A stretch of DNA of 64,000 nt, taken from positions 62,001-126,000 of the forward strand of contig JARGEQ010000040.1 in assembly GCA_029211145.1 (NCBI GenBank). The letters are read 5' to 3'. Positions 57,027 to 64,000 of this stretch are shown here, piece by piece; position 1 is the first letter of the stretch; each line of letters begins with the position of its first letter. The notes under the pieces were generated by a model. It had not been told where the DNA came from. It did no database searches and saw only the letters and a list, made by a program, of their open reading frames with translations. Origin of the DNA: Marinimicrococcus flavescens. Its GTDB lineage: Bacteria; Pseudomonadota; Alphaproteobacteria; Geminicoccales; Geminicoccaceae. The translations under genes and the position numbers were made by a program.

Positions 57027-57818
57027 GTGACAGAGGCGACGGTGCTCGGCCGGCGGGAAGGAGGCGTGCTCGTCCTCACCCTGAACCGGCCCGCGAGGCT
57101 CAACAGCTTCAACGAGGCGATGCACACCGAGCTTGCGGCCGCGCTCGACGCGGCGGCCGCCGACCGCTCGGTGCGGGCGGTGCTTCTGACCGGCGCCGGC
57201 CGCGCCTTTTGCGCCGGCCAGGACCTGTCGGAGCGGCAGATGGGCGAGGGTGCCGGGCCGCCCGACCTCGGCGACACGCTGGAGCGGCTCTACAACCCGC
57301 TGGTCCGCCGGCTGCGCGCCCTCGACCGGCCGGTAGTGTGCGCGGTCAACGGCGTGGCGGCGGGTGCCGGCGCCAATGTGGCGCTGGCCTGCGACATCGT
57401 CCTGGCAGCCCGCTCGGCCAGCTTCATCCAGGCATTCTGCAAGATCGGCCTCGTGCCCGACAGCGGCGGCACGTTCTTCCTGCCGCGGCTGGTCGGCGAC
57501 GTGCGGGCCCGGGGGCTGGCCCTGCTGGGCGAGAGCCTGCCGGCAGAGAAGGCTGCCGAGTGGGGCCTGATCTGGAAGGCGGTCGACGACGAGCGCCTCG
57601 AGGAGGAGGCCATGACGCTGGCGACGCATCTGGCGAGCCAGCCGACCCGGGCCCTGGGCATGATCAAGCGGGCCCTTGATGCTTCTGCCGGCAACGGTCT
57701 CGACGCCCAGCTCGACCTCGAGCGCGACCTGCAGCGCGAGGCCGGGCGCACCGAGGATTATCGCGAGGGCGTGCGCGCCTTCATGGAAAAGCGCCCTGCC
57801 CGTTTCGGAGGAAGCTGA
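57027..57818 (+). CDS. Enoyl-CoA hydratase/isomerase, PaaG-like
   Basis: A 263-residue crotonase. FCAGQDLSERQM (~62-73) has the CAGQDL form typical of PaaG, the ring-1,2-epoxyphenylacetyl-CoA isomerase; plain hydratases have AGADI. The second region is GVAAGAGANVALACDIVLAA (~109-128), and PDSGGTFFLPRLVG (~148-161) carries an Asp where hydratases have Glu, again as in PaaG. GTG start with CGGAGG 6 nt upstream. Its stop overlaps the paaH-like start. No paaABCDE oxygenase is in the window, so phenylacetate is likely but not proven as the route. Confidence 0.85.
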   Translation: MTEATVLGRREGGVLVLTLNRPARLNSFNEAMHTELAAALDAAAADRSVRAVLLTGAGRAFCAGQDLSERQMGEGAGPPDLGDTLERLYNPLVRRLRALDRPVVCAVNGVAAGAGANVALACDIVLAARSASFIQAFCKIGLVPDSGGTFFLPRLVGDVRARGLALLGESLPAEKAAEWGLIWKAVDDERLEEEAMTLATHLASQPTRALGMIKRALDASAGNGLDAQLDLERDLQREAGRTEDYREGVRAFMEKRPARFGGS

Positions 57819-59347
57819 TGCCCGTACATTCGTCCGCCCTTTCCAGGGAGCTTCCGGTCGGCGTGGTGGGTGCCGGTACCATGGGCGCGGGCATCGCCCA
57901 GGTTGCGGCGATGGCCGGCCATTCGGTCCGGCTGGTGGACGCCCGCGAGGGTGCTGCCGAGAGTGCCGTGCAGGGCCTGCGCCAGCGCCTCGCGCGGATG
58001 GCCGAGCGCGGCCGGCTGGCGCCGGAGGAGGCCGCCGCCATCGGCGCCCGGCTGATCCCCGCAGGCGGGCTCGCCGAGCTTGCCGGCTGCGGCCTGGTGA
58101 TCGAGGCGATCGTCGAGGACATGAAGGTCAAGCGCGAGCTCTTCGGCGAGCTCGAGACCATCCTCGCCGCCGATGCGATCCTCGCCACCAACACCTCCTC
58201 GCTCTCGATCACCGCCATGGCCGCCCATCTCGAGCGGCCCGGCCGCCTGGTGGGCATGCACTTCTTCAACCCGGCGCCGCTGATGGCGCTGGTCGAGGTG
58301 GTGAGCGGGCTGGCGACCGATCCCACGGTGGCGGGGACCGTGTTCGAGACGGCCAGGCTCTGGGGCAAGGCGCCGGTGCACGCCGCCAACACGCCGGGCT
58401 TCATCGTCAACCGGGTGGCCCGGCCGTTCTACGGCGAGGCGTTCCGGCTGCTGGCCGAGCAGGCAGGCCTGCCCGCCACCATCGACGCGCTGATGCGCGA
58501 GTCGGGCGGTTTCAGGATGGGCCCTTTCGAGCTCACCGATCTGATCGGCCAGGACGTCAACGCCGCGGTCAGCCGCTCGGTGTTCGAGGCCTATGACTAC
58601 GACCCGCGCTACCGTCCCTCCCTCTTCCAGCGCGAGCTGGTGGATGCCGGCAGGCTCGGCCGCAAGTCCGGCCGCGGGATCTACGATCATGCCGAGGGCG
58701 CCACGAAGCCCGAGCCCGCTACCGCCGCAGCGGGCCCGAAGCCGCAGCGGATCGTGGCCGAGGGCCTGCGCGGGCCGGCCGAGGCGCTGCTGGATCTGGC
58801 CACGGCCGCCGGCATCGAGGTCGAGCGCCGCGAGCAGGGCCCGGGCCTGATCCGCCTCGACGGGATCGTCCTGGCGCTCACCGACGGGGAGACCGCCGAC
58901 GAGCATACCGCCCGCACCGGCGAGCCGGTGCTCCTGTTCGATCTTGCGCTCGACTACGGTGCCGCCACCCGCATCGGCCTCGCCGCCCCGCTGCGGGCCA
59001 GCGACGCGCAGCGCGCTGCCGCCGCCGGCTTCTTCCAGGCGCTCGGCAAGAGCGTGTCGTTCGTGGGCGACCTGCCGGGCATGGTGGTGATGCGCACCGT
59101 GGCGATGCTCGCCAACGAGGCGGCCGAGGCGGTGCACACCGGCGTGGCCGATGCCCAGGGCGTCGACACGGCGATGCGCAAGGGCGTCAACTATCCGGCG
59201 GGCCCGCTCGCCTGGGCGGAGCGGATGGGCACGCGGCGGATCGTCGAGACCATCGACCACATGGCCCGCGCCTATGGTGAGGACCGCTACCGCTGCTCGC
59301 TGGGCCTGCGCCGGCTGCTCTGGCAGACGCCCCATTCCGGCCGCTGA
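57818..59347 (+). CDS. 3-hydroxyacyl-CoA dehydrogenase, PaaH/PaaC-like
   Basis: A 509-residue NAD-dependent dehydrogenase. Rossmann motif VGVVGAGTMGAGIAQVAAMAGH (~14-35), catalytic HFFNPAPLMALVEVV (~148) and NTPGFIVNRVARPF (~190). It is longer than fadB-type HADs because a second C-terminal 3HCDH domain is duplicated (~415-500, with LPGMVVMRTVAMLANEAAEAV), the arrangement of PaaH in phenylacetate degradation. The ATG overlaps the upstream stop (TGATG). Confidence 0.88.
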   Translation: MPVHSSALSRELPVGVVGAGTMGAGIAQVAAMAGHSVRLVDAREGAAESAVQGLRQRLARMAERGRLAPEEAAAIGARLIPAGGLAELAGCGLVIEAIVEDMKVKRELFGELETILAADAILATNTSSLSITAMAAHLERPGRLVGMHFFNPAPLMALVEVVSGLATDPTVAGTVFETARLWGKAPVHAANTPGFIVNRVARPFYGEAFRLLAEQAGLPATIDALMRESGGFRMGPFELTDLIGQDVNAAVSRSVFEAYDYDPRYRPSLFQRELVDAGRLGRKSGRGIYDHAEGATKPEPATAAAGPKPQRIVAEGLRGPAEALLDLATAAGIEVERREQGPGLIRLDGIVLALTDGETADEHTARTGEPVLLFDLALDYGAATRIGLAAPLRASDAQRAAAAGFFQALGKSVSFVGDLPGMVVMRTVAMLANEAAEAVHTGVADAQGVDTAMRKGVNYPAGPLAWAERMGTRRIVETIDHMARAYGEDRYRCSLGLRRLLWQTPHSGR

Positions 59348-59366
59348 CCCCGGGGCCCGACGCTCG

Positions 59367-60608
59367 ATGATCGCAACCTTGCGGCGCGGCCCGCTGCCCG
59401 GCCTCGCGGCGCTCAGCCTGACCTATGTGCTGAGCCAGTTCTTCCGTATCGCGATCGGGGTGGTGGCGCCGGAAATCGCCGCCGACCTGGCGCTCGATCC
59501 CGCCCGGCTGGGCATCCTCTCGGCCGCCTGGTTCGTGGCCTTCGCTGCCGCCCAGATCCCCGTGGGCGTGGCCCTCGACCGGTTCGGGCCGCGCCTCACC
59601 ATCGCCGTGCTGCTGGCCTTCGGGGCCGCCGGCTGCGCCGTCTTCGCCATGGCCCAGAGCCTCGCCATGGCGGTGCTGGGCCAGCTTCTCATCGGGCTGG
59701 GCTGCGCGCCGATGCTGATGGGCACGCTGGTGGTCATCGCCCGCTTCTACGAGCCCGCCCGGTTCGCCTCGACGGCGGCCATCGTGATCTCCTTCGGCGG
59801 GCTCGGCACGCTTCTGGGCGCCACGCCGCTGGCGCTGGCCGCCGAGCTGGTGGGCTGGCGCGGCGCCTTTCTCGGCATGGCGGCGGCGATGGCGGCAGCG
59901 CTGGCGCTGGTCCTCCTCGCCGTGCGTGACGGCCCGCCCGGCACCCGCCCGGGCGCTGCCGGGGAAAGCCTGGGCCAGATCCTCAAGGGTGTCGGCCGGG
60001 TGATCGCCAACCGCAATCTCTGGCCCCTGCTGCCCATGGCGTTCTTCGCCTACGCGGTGGTGGTGACGCTGCGCGGCCTGTGGCTCGGGCCCTATCTCGA
60101 CGAGGTCTTCGGCCTCGATCCGGTGGGCCGCGGCCAGGTGCTGCTGCTGGTCTCGCTCTCCATGGTGATCGCACCGCTGATCTTCGCCACCCTCGAGCGC
60201 CGCCTCGACAGCCGCCGCGGCCCCGCCATGGCGGGCTGCGCCCTCACCATCGCGGCGCTGGCCGGGCTGGCCCTGGCCCCTGCCGCCTCGTTGGCGCTGG
60301 CAGCGGCGCTCGCCGGCGTGGTCGGACTCACCGGCATGACCTACAGCCTCATCATGGCCCAGGGCCGGCGCTTTTTGGGACCGCAGGAGATCGGCCGCGG
60401 CCTCACCCTGCTCAACGGCGTCAACATGGCCGGTGCCGCCGTGGTACAGATTGCCACCGGCGCCATGGTGGCCGCCTTGCGCGCGCTTGGGCTGGCACCC
60501 TCCGAGATCTATGGCTGGCTGTTCGCAGCCCTGGCGCTGGCCCTGGCCGGCGCGCTTCTCGTCTACCGCCGCAGCCGCGACCTGCGGGTTTCATCACTGG
60601 CGGGCTGA
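59367..60608 (+). CDS. Major facilitator superfamily transporter
   Basis: A 413-residue protein with twelve predicted helices and a central cytoplasmic loop (~195-215). The MFS motif A region is VGVALDRFGPRLTIAVLLAFG (~66-86), between helices 2 and 3. No substrate can be read. It starts 19 bp after the paaH-like gene and precedes an SDR, so it may import the compound degraded by this operon. Confidence 0.87.
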   Translation: MIATLRRGPLPGLAALSLTYVLSQFFRIAIGVVAPEIAADLALDPARLGILSAAWFVAFAAAQIPVGVALDRFGPRLTIAVLLAFGAAGCAVFAMAQSLAMAVLGQLLIGLGCAPMLMGTLVVIARFYEPARFASTAAIVISFGGLGTLLGATPLALAAELVGWRGAFLGMAAAMAAALALVLLAVRDGPPGTRPGAAGESLGQILKGVGRVIANRNLWPLLPMAFFAYAVVVTLRGLWLGPYLDEVFGLDPVGRGQVLLLVSLSMVIAPLIFATLERRLDSRRGPAMAGCALTIAALAGLALAPAASLALAAALAGVVGLTGMTYSLIMAQGRRFLGPQEIGRGLTLLNGVNMAGAAVVQIATGAMVAALRALGLAPSEIYGWLFAALALALAGALLVYRRSRDLRVSSLAG

Positions 60609-60645
60609 GACCCGCCGCTCCACCAGCGCAACGAAGGGAGGCCCC

Positions 60646-61419
60646 ATGGCCACGCTCCGCATACCGGACCTCGAGGGCAAGGTTCTTCTCGTCACGGGCG
60701 CCTCGACCGGCATCGGCGCCGCGGCGGCCCGGGCGCTCGGCGCCCAGGGGGCTCGCGTGGCCGTGCACTACAAGAGCAGCCGCGAGGCGGCCGAGGCGGT
60801 CGCCGCCGACATCGCCGCCAGCGGCGGCGAGGCATGGACAGTAGCCGGCGACGTCGCCGATGCGCGCACCGTCGAGAGCATCGTGGCGCGGACCGGCGAG
60901 CATTTCGGCCGCATCGACGGGCTCGTCAACAATGCCGGCGCCATCGTCCGCCGCAGCCCGCTGGCCGAGCTTCCCGACGCCCTCTACGACGAGGTGATGG
61001 ACCTCAATGTCCGTTCGGTGGTGACCGCCTGCCGCGCCGCCGTGCCCTGGCTGCGCCGCCAGGGCGGCGTGATCGTCAACACCACCTCCGTGGCCGCCCG
61101 CAACGGCGGCAGCACCGGCACCGGCTTCTACGCCGGCACCAAGGCCTTCGTCAGCAACCTCACCCGGGCCCTGGCCAAAGAGCTGGTAGCCGAGCGCATC
61201 CGCGTCAACGCCGTGGCCCCGGGCGTGATCGCCACCCCGCTCCACGACCGCTCCACGAGCCCCGAGCAGATGGCCTCCCTGGCGGCCACCATCCCCATGG
61301 GCCGGATCGGCACGCCCGAGGACTGCGCGGGCGCGTTTCTCTACCTCTGCTCGGACATGCTCAGCGGCTATGTGACCGGGCAGATCCTGGAGGTGAACGG
61401 GGGGCAGCTGATGCCGTGA
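60646..61419 (+). CDS. Short-chain dehydrogenase/reductase
   Basis: A 257-residue classical SDR. The cofactor loop is VTGASTGIGAAAARALG (~17-33) with TGxxxGxG, NNAG at ~94-97, the catalytic Ser in NTTSVAARNGG, and the YxxxK pair in FYAGTKAFVSNLTRAL (~160). GGQLMP ends the protein. Cofactor preference is probably NADP because of Lys/Ser residues after the second beta strand (HYKSSRE). AAGGGAGG precedes the ATG. Last gene of the operon; its alcohol substrate is unknown. Confidence 0.9.
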   Translation: MATLRIPDLEGKVLLVTGASTGIGAAAARALGAQGARVAVHYKSSREAAEAVAADIAASGGEAWTVAGDVADARTVESIVARTGEHFGRIDGLVNNAGAIVRRSPLAELPDALYDEVMDLNVRSVVTACRAAVPWLRRQGGVIVNTTSVAARNGGSTGTGFYAGTKAFVSNLTRALAKELVAERIRVNAVAPGVIATPLHDRSTSPEQMASLAATIPMGRIGTPEDCAGAFLYLCSDMLSGYVTGQILEVNGGQLMP

Positions 61420-61471
61420 AGGGAGGCGCCCGGGCGGGCGCTGCCGGATCGGCGGGCCCTGTGAGGAGGGA

Positions 61472-61610
61472 GCCGTGCAAGACGCTGCGCGCGGCTTCGC
61501 TTTTCTCTTTTGCTTATCGGTTACGGCCGGCTCCTCTGTTTCTCCCGGGCACCTCGAAGACCCGCAAAGGAAGAAAACCCGGCCGCGCGCAGCGCCTTGC
61601 GCGGCACCAC
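61472..61610. repeat. Inverted pair of the dispersed repeat (SDR / membrane protein junction)
   Basis: Plus copy at 61472-61512 (GTGCAAGACGCTGCGCGCGG, then CTTCGCTTTTCTCTTTTGC) and minus copy at 61566-61610 (GCGCAAGGCGCTGCGCGCGG, then a T-rich tail). The tails face each other over about 55 bp, so the two copies can also pair in one long hairpin. It lies between convergent genes, again a terminator position. Confidence 0.6.
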
Positions 61611-61630
61611 ACCACGATCCCGCACCGCCC

Positions 61631-62014
61631 TCAGGCAGGCTGGCTCGGCGGGCCGCGGTGGCGCGTCACGACGAGCAGGAAGAGCGCCGTCGAGAGCACG
61701 GTGGCCAGCGAGCCTGCCACGGCGACTCCCTGGGTGAGGCCGGCGATGGCAAGGGCGATGCCGGGGACCAGCAGCCACAGGCCGAGCGTCGCCGCGGCGA
61801 AATGCAACCTGGCGAGCCCGCTGCCGGCCGCGGCCGGGACGTTGTGGTAGTAGAGACCGAAGATCGCCATCATCGCCCCGCCCACCAGGTTCAGGTGGCC
61901 GTGGGCCGGTGACATCGAATGGTCGTGGCTGGCCGACATCACGATGCCGAACAGCATGCCGGCGAGCAGGTAGACCGCTGCAGACAGGACGAACCAGAGG
62001 GCAATGCCGCGCAT
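61631..62014 (-). CDS. Small four-helix membrane protein, cytochrome oxidase subunit I-like
   Basis: 127 residues with four hydrophobic helices (~5-27, 37-57, 67-88, 96-118). HDHSMSPAHGHLNLVGG and LYYHNVPAA between helices 1 and 2 resemble the histidine-containing turn of heme-copper oxidase subunit I (CcoN-like) proteins. It is far too short to be an oxidase, and the six haem/copper histidines are not all present. GGAGACAGGCC precedes the ATG. Probably cotranscribed with the small gene upstream. Function unknown. Confidence 0.65.
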   Translation of the reverse strand: MRGIALWFVLSAAVYLLAGMLFGIVMSASHDHSMSPAHGHLNLVGGAMMAIFGLYYHNVPAAAGSGLARLHFAAATLGLWLLVPGIALAIAGLTQGVAVAGSLATVLSTALFLLVVTRHRGPPSQPA

Positions 62015-62031
62015 GGCCTGTCTCCGCCGCC

Positions 62032-62226
62032 TCAGTGGGGACCGTTCCGCCCGGTGGGCAGGGTGGCCATGCCGTGCCGGGCGCCGAAATCTGTGAACGG
62101 CGCGGGACCGGACGGCAGGCTCTCCGCGAAGGAGATCATGCGGGCCGGCGCGAGACCGCCTGGCTCACGAAAGCAGGGCGGCGGACTGTGACCCAGCAGG
62201 TTCAGGATCGAGATGCGATCGTTCAC
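62032..62226 (-). CDS. Small hypothetical protein
   Basis: 64 residues (GTG start, GGGGAG about 6 nt upstream). It is not hydrophobic, has no motif and is not recognised (PCFREPGGL, MISFAESLPSGPAPF). The good ribosome site and the 17-bp gap to the following membrane protein support expression as a two-gene operon, but the frame could be fortuitous. Confidence 0.4.
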   Translation of the reverse strand: MNDRISILNLLGHSPPPCFREPGGLAPARMISFAESLPSGPAPFTDFGARHGMATLPTGRNGPH

Positions 62227-62313
62227 CGGCTCTCCCCGTCGGTCCCGCGGTCGAGTTCCGCGGCGTTGCTGATCTGGTCGTTCTTCCTCTTATGAGACGG
62301 CCTTCTTGCGAGA

Positions 62314-62712
62314 TCAATCGTGAGTAGCGGTGCGGATGCCCCCCGACACCTGGCCGTGAAAAGACGTCAGGTCAGGCCCGGGCCGCAGCGACGTGTCCCT
62401 CCAGCCGTCGCTCCGCGCCCCCAGCGCTTGCGCCAGAGCCAGCATGTCCTCGGGCACGGGCTCGTCGAGAACGGCGTCGAACTGCCGGTGCAAGGCGGCG
62501 GCGACGCGCTCTTGCTCCGGGGCGGCGAAAGCGGGCGCCGGGGTTGTTGCCGCGCGCAACGAGCGGCGATCCGGCTGCTCCCCGGCATGGCGCTGCAGCA
62601 TCGGGACAAGGCCGGCAAGGCGGCGCAGGACCAGGCGCACCCGGCTTTGCCGCGTCGCCGGCGACGACCAGGGCGGCGCCGGCGTTCCTGCCAGACGCGG
62701 ATTCGCCATCAT
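62314..62712 (-). CDS. Hypothetical protein, possibly anti-sigma-like
   Basis: 132 residues, weak. The C-terminal third (QERVAAALHRQFDAVLDEPVP, then EDMLALAQALG) resembles the short DEPVP helix shared by several alphaproteobacterial anti-sigma factors; there is no zinc-binding HxxxCxxC. The N-terminal part is low complexity. No sigma factor gene is nearby, so the assignment stays open. A perfect CRP-type palindrome lies 200 bp upstream of its start. Confidence 0.3.
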   Translation of the reverse strand: MMANPRLAGTPAPPWSSPATRQSRVRLVLRRLAGLVPMLQRHAGEQPDRRSLRAATTPAPAFAAPEQERVAAALHRQFDAVLDEPVPEDMLALAQALGARSDGWRDTSLRPGPDLTSFHGQVSGGIRTATHD

Positions 62713-62911
62713 GGCGGCCCGGCCTCGTGCGTCGCGGGCAAAGCCCAGCGCCGCCATGCGCCTCCCACCGCCGCCGGAAGAGCGCTGCAGCCGGCCGCTG
62801 CGCCTTCGCGGCCCGACCTGGCACTGCAACCACAGCCACAAGCTGAACCACGCATGGCGCTACTCTTGCGATCCGACCTTGCGCCGGTAGAGCGGTTATT
62901 GCGGGAGCGGT

Positions 62912-62929
62912 CTGTGATGAGGATCACAG
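62912..62929. promoter_or_regulatory. Perfect CRP/FNR-type palindrome
   Basis: TGTGA-N6-TCACA (62913-62928), with flanking C and G also paired, gives a 7-bp inverted repeat with a 4-bp centre. It matches the CRP consensus core exactly. It lies in gene-free DNA upstream of three minus-strand genes, the last of which is the oxidase-like membrane protein. Confidence 0.45.
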
Positions 62930-63085
62930 GCGGCAGCACAGTGAAGGCCCGGCCTCCGCTGCCCGGGCCCGCGCGGCCGCGCCGAGGCCCATGCCGGCCC
63001 GGCGGCCTTGTCATCTGCTGTGCCGGAGCCATCGCGGTGAGCGAGGAGAAAATCGGACCGGGGCGTCCGGCCCGCTGCCAAATAC

Positions 63086-63172
63086 TGGTGCCCGCTGCCG
63101 GACTCGAACCGGCACGGCCTTGCGGCCGACGGATTTTAAGTCCGTTGCGTCTACCTGTTCCGCCAAGCGGGC
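63086..63172 (-). tRNA. tRNA-Leu (anticodon UAA)
   Basis: 87 nt including an encoded CCA. The acceptor stem GCCCGCT pairs with AGCGGGC, the D-arm holds TGGCGGAACAGGTAGACGCA, the anticodon stem ACGGA/TCCGT encloses the loop with TAA, and a long class-II variable arm (CGGCCGCAAGGCCG) and TTCGAGTCC T-loop follow. The long variable arm and UAA identify leucine. Confidence 0.95.
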
Positions 63173-63244
63173 CCCATGCGAGGACCTATCGCCGCCGGCG
63201 CCGGCTGTCCACTCCCGCGGCGGGAGCCGACCGCCGCCGCCGGC

Positions 63245-64000
63245 TCACGCGAGCATCTGCTCGTCGGTCTCGAAGCCGCGGCTGCGGGTCTCCTCGAGGA
63301 GCGCGCTGGTGGCGGACGCGATGGCCGCCTCGTCGGTCGAGCGGAAGACGATGCTGGTGCCGGGCGTGCCCATCCGCATGAAGGGATAGCTGCCGATGTC
63401 GACGCCGGGATGGTCCTTCTGGATGGCGCCCAGCGCCGTCGCGATCTCACCCTCGCCGCAATAGCAGACGACGGTCTTCGAGCGCAGCGGCGCGCCGCCT
63501 TTGAGCCTGTGGCGCAGGAGCTCGAACATCGCCTGCATGATCCTCGGCACGCCCGGCAGGACGTAGACGTTCTCGACGCGAAAGCCCGGCGCCACGCTCA
63601 CCGGGTTGTCGATGAGCTCGGCCCCCACCGGCATGTCGGCCATCTTCATGCGCGCCTCGTTGACCTTCTCGGGCGGATAGAAGGCCAGGAGGCGGCGCTC
63701 GGCCTCCTTGTTGCGCTCCATCGGCCGGCCGACTGCCGCTGCCACGCAGGCGGAGGTGATGTCGTCGTGGGTCGGACCGATGCCGCCTGTCGTGAAGACA
63801 TAGGTGCAGCGGGCGCGCAGCGCATTGACGGCCTCGACGATCGACGCTTCCTCGTCGGCCACCACCCGGGCCTCCACCAGCCGGATGCCGAGAGCGCCCA
63901 GAGCCTGTCCCAGATAGGACATGTTGGCGTCGGCGGTGCGGCCCGAGAGGATCTCGTTCCCGACGACGACAAGGCCGGCGGTGGGGTTCGTCTCGCTCAT
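63245..64000 (-). CDS. CinA-like molybdopterin-binding-domain protein
   Basis: 251 residues, complete; the ATG is exactly at the window edge. It carries the MoaB/Mog fold seen in the N-terminal half of CinA: VVVGNEILSGRTADANMSYL (~12-31), FTTGGIGPTHDDITSACV (~68-85) and LPGVPRIMQAMFEL (~147-160). It lacks the C-terminal amidase domain of full CinA, so it is the short form that may act as an ADP-ribose/FAD pyrophosphatase-like enzyme. The tRNA-Leu lies 72 bp downstream on the same strand. Confidence 0.88.
   Translation of the reverse strand: MSETNPTAGLVVVGNEILSGRTADANMSYLGQALGALGIRLVEARVVADEEASIVEAVNALRARCTYVFTTGGIGPTHDDITSACVAAAVGRPMERNKEAERRLLAFYPPEKVNEARMKMADMPVGAELIDNPVSVAPGFRVENVYVLPGVPRIMQAMFELLRHRLKGGAPLRSKTVVCYCGEGEIATALGAIQKDHPGVDIGSYPFMRMGTPGTSIVFRSTDEAAIASATSALLEETRSRGFETDEQMLA

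Noticed and set aside
63086-63172. tRNA-Leu as an attachment site for a genomic island
   Set aside because: No integrase gene or partial tRNA duplicate is near; the accessory zone is about 6 kb away.

Overview
This window is a very GC-rich (roughly 70% by eye) bacterial chromosome segment, most likely from an alphaproteobacterium near the Rhodospirillales/Geminicoccales. The reasons are the order mutM - enoyl-CoA hydratase - rpsT - dnaA, a MarR regulator of the LdtR type, a PhaR regulator of polyhydroxyalkanoate synthesis, a DUF2232 membrane protein between rpsR and rplI, and a porphobilinogen synthase of the cysteine-free type. It is a core-genome segment with patches of accessory and decaying DNA. 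Nothing suggests a plasmid or an intact prophage.

Layout. 0-4.3 kb: the end of a fatty-acid gene (fabD), divergent from a ribosomal operon (rpsF-rpsR-DUF2232-rplI), then phaR and a convergent ldtR-like regulator. 4.3-7.5 kb: a three-gene valine-degradation operon (isobutyryl-CoA dehydrogenase, 3-hydroxyisobutyryl-CoA hydrolase, 3-hydroxyisobutyrate dehydrogenase). 7.6-11.4 kb: hemB, an alpha/beta hydrolase and an EamA exporter. 11.5-16.0 kb: ubiE, ubiB, coaBC, dut and an Rrf2 regulator, all on the minus strand. 16.1-25 kb: mutM, ech and rpsT, then the replication block dnaA-dnaN-recF-gyrB. 25-32 kb: a class-V aminotransferase and a complete peptide/opine-type ABC importer.

32.9-43 kb mixes several things: a fused solute-binding/TRIC membrane protein, a deleted glucoamylase pseudogene, a PhzF enzyme with a divergent MocR regulator, small secreted or membrane proteins, and an AT-richer island with one HEPN-like gene. 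42.7-48.2 kb is a four-gene catabolic cluster (MlrC-like, gamma-glutamyltransferase-like, omega-aminotransferase, SMP-30 lactonase). 48.2-57 kb is the accessory zone. It holds IS481, IS5, IS110 and IS630 relics, a three-repeat YcgJ-type lipoprotein, a secreted barnase-type ribonuclease beside a barstar domain fused to hypoxanthine phosphoribosyltransferase, and a serralysin-type protease. 57-61.4 kb is an acyl-CoA operon (paaG/paaH-like, MFS transporter, SDR). The window closes with small membrane and hypothetical genes, tRNA-Leu(UAA) and a CinA-like gene.

Most striking system: at 50.7-52.0 kb a classic secreted guanyl-specific RNase (barnase family) is followed on the same strand by its expected inhibitor fold (barstar). 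The inhibitor is not a free protein here. It is the N-terminal domain of a complete hypoxanthine/guanine phosphoribosyltransferase. A 29-bp tandem duplication covers the stop/RBS/start junction of the two genes.

A second theme is a dispersed short GC-palindrome with a T-rich tail, seen about twelve times in gene-free stretches and often as inverted pairs. It looks like a lineage-specific REP/terminator family.
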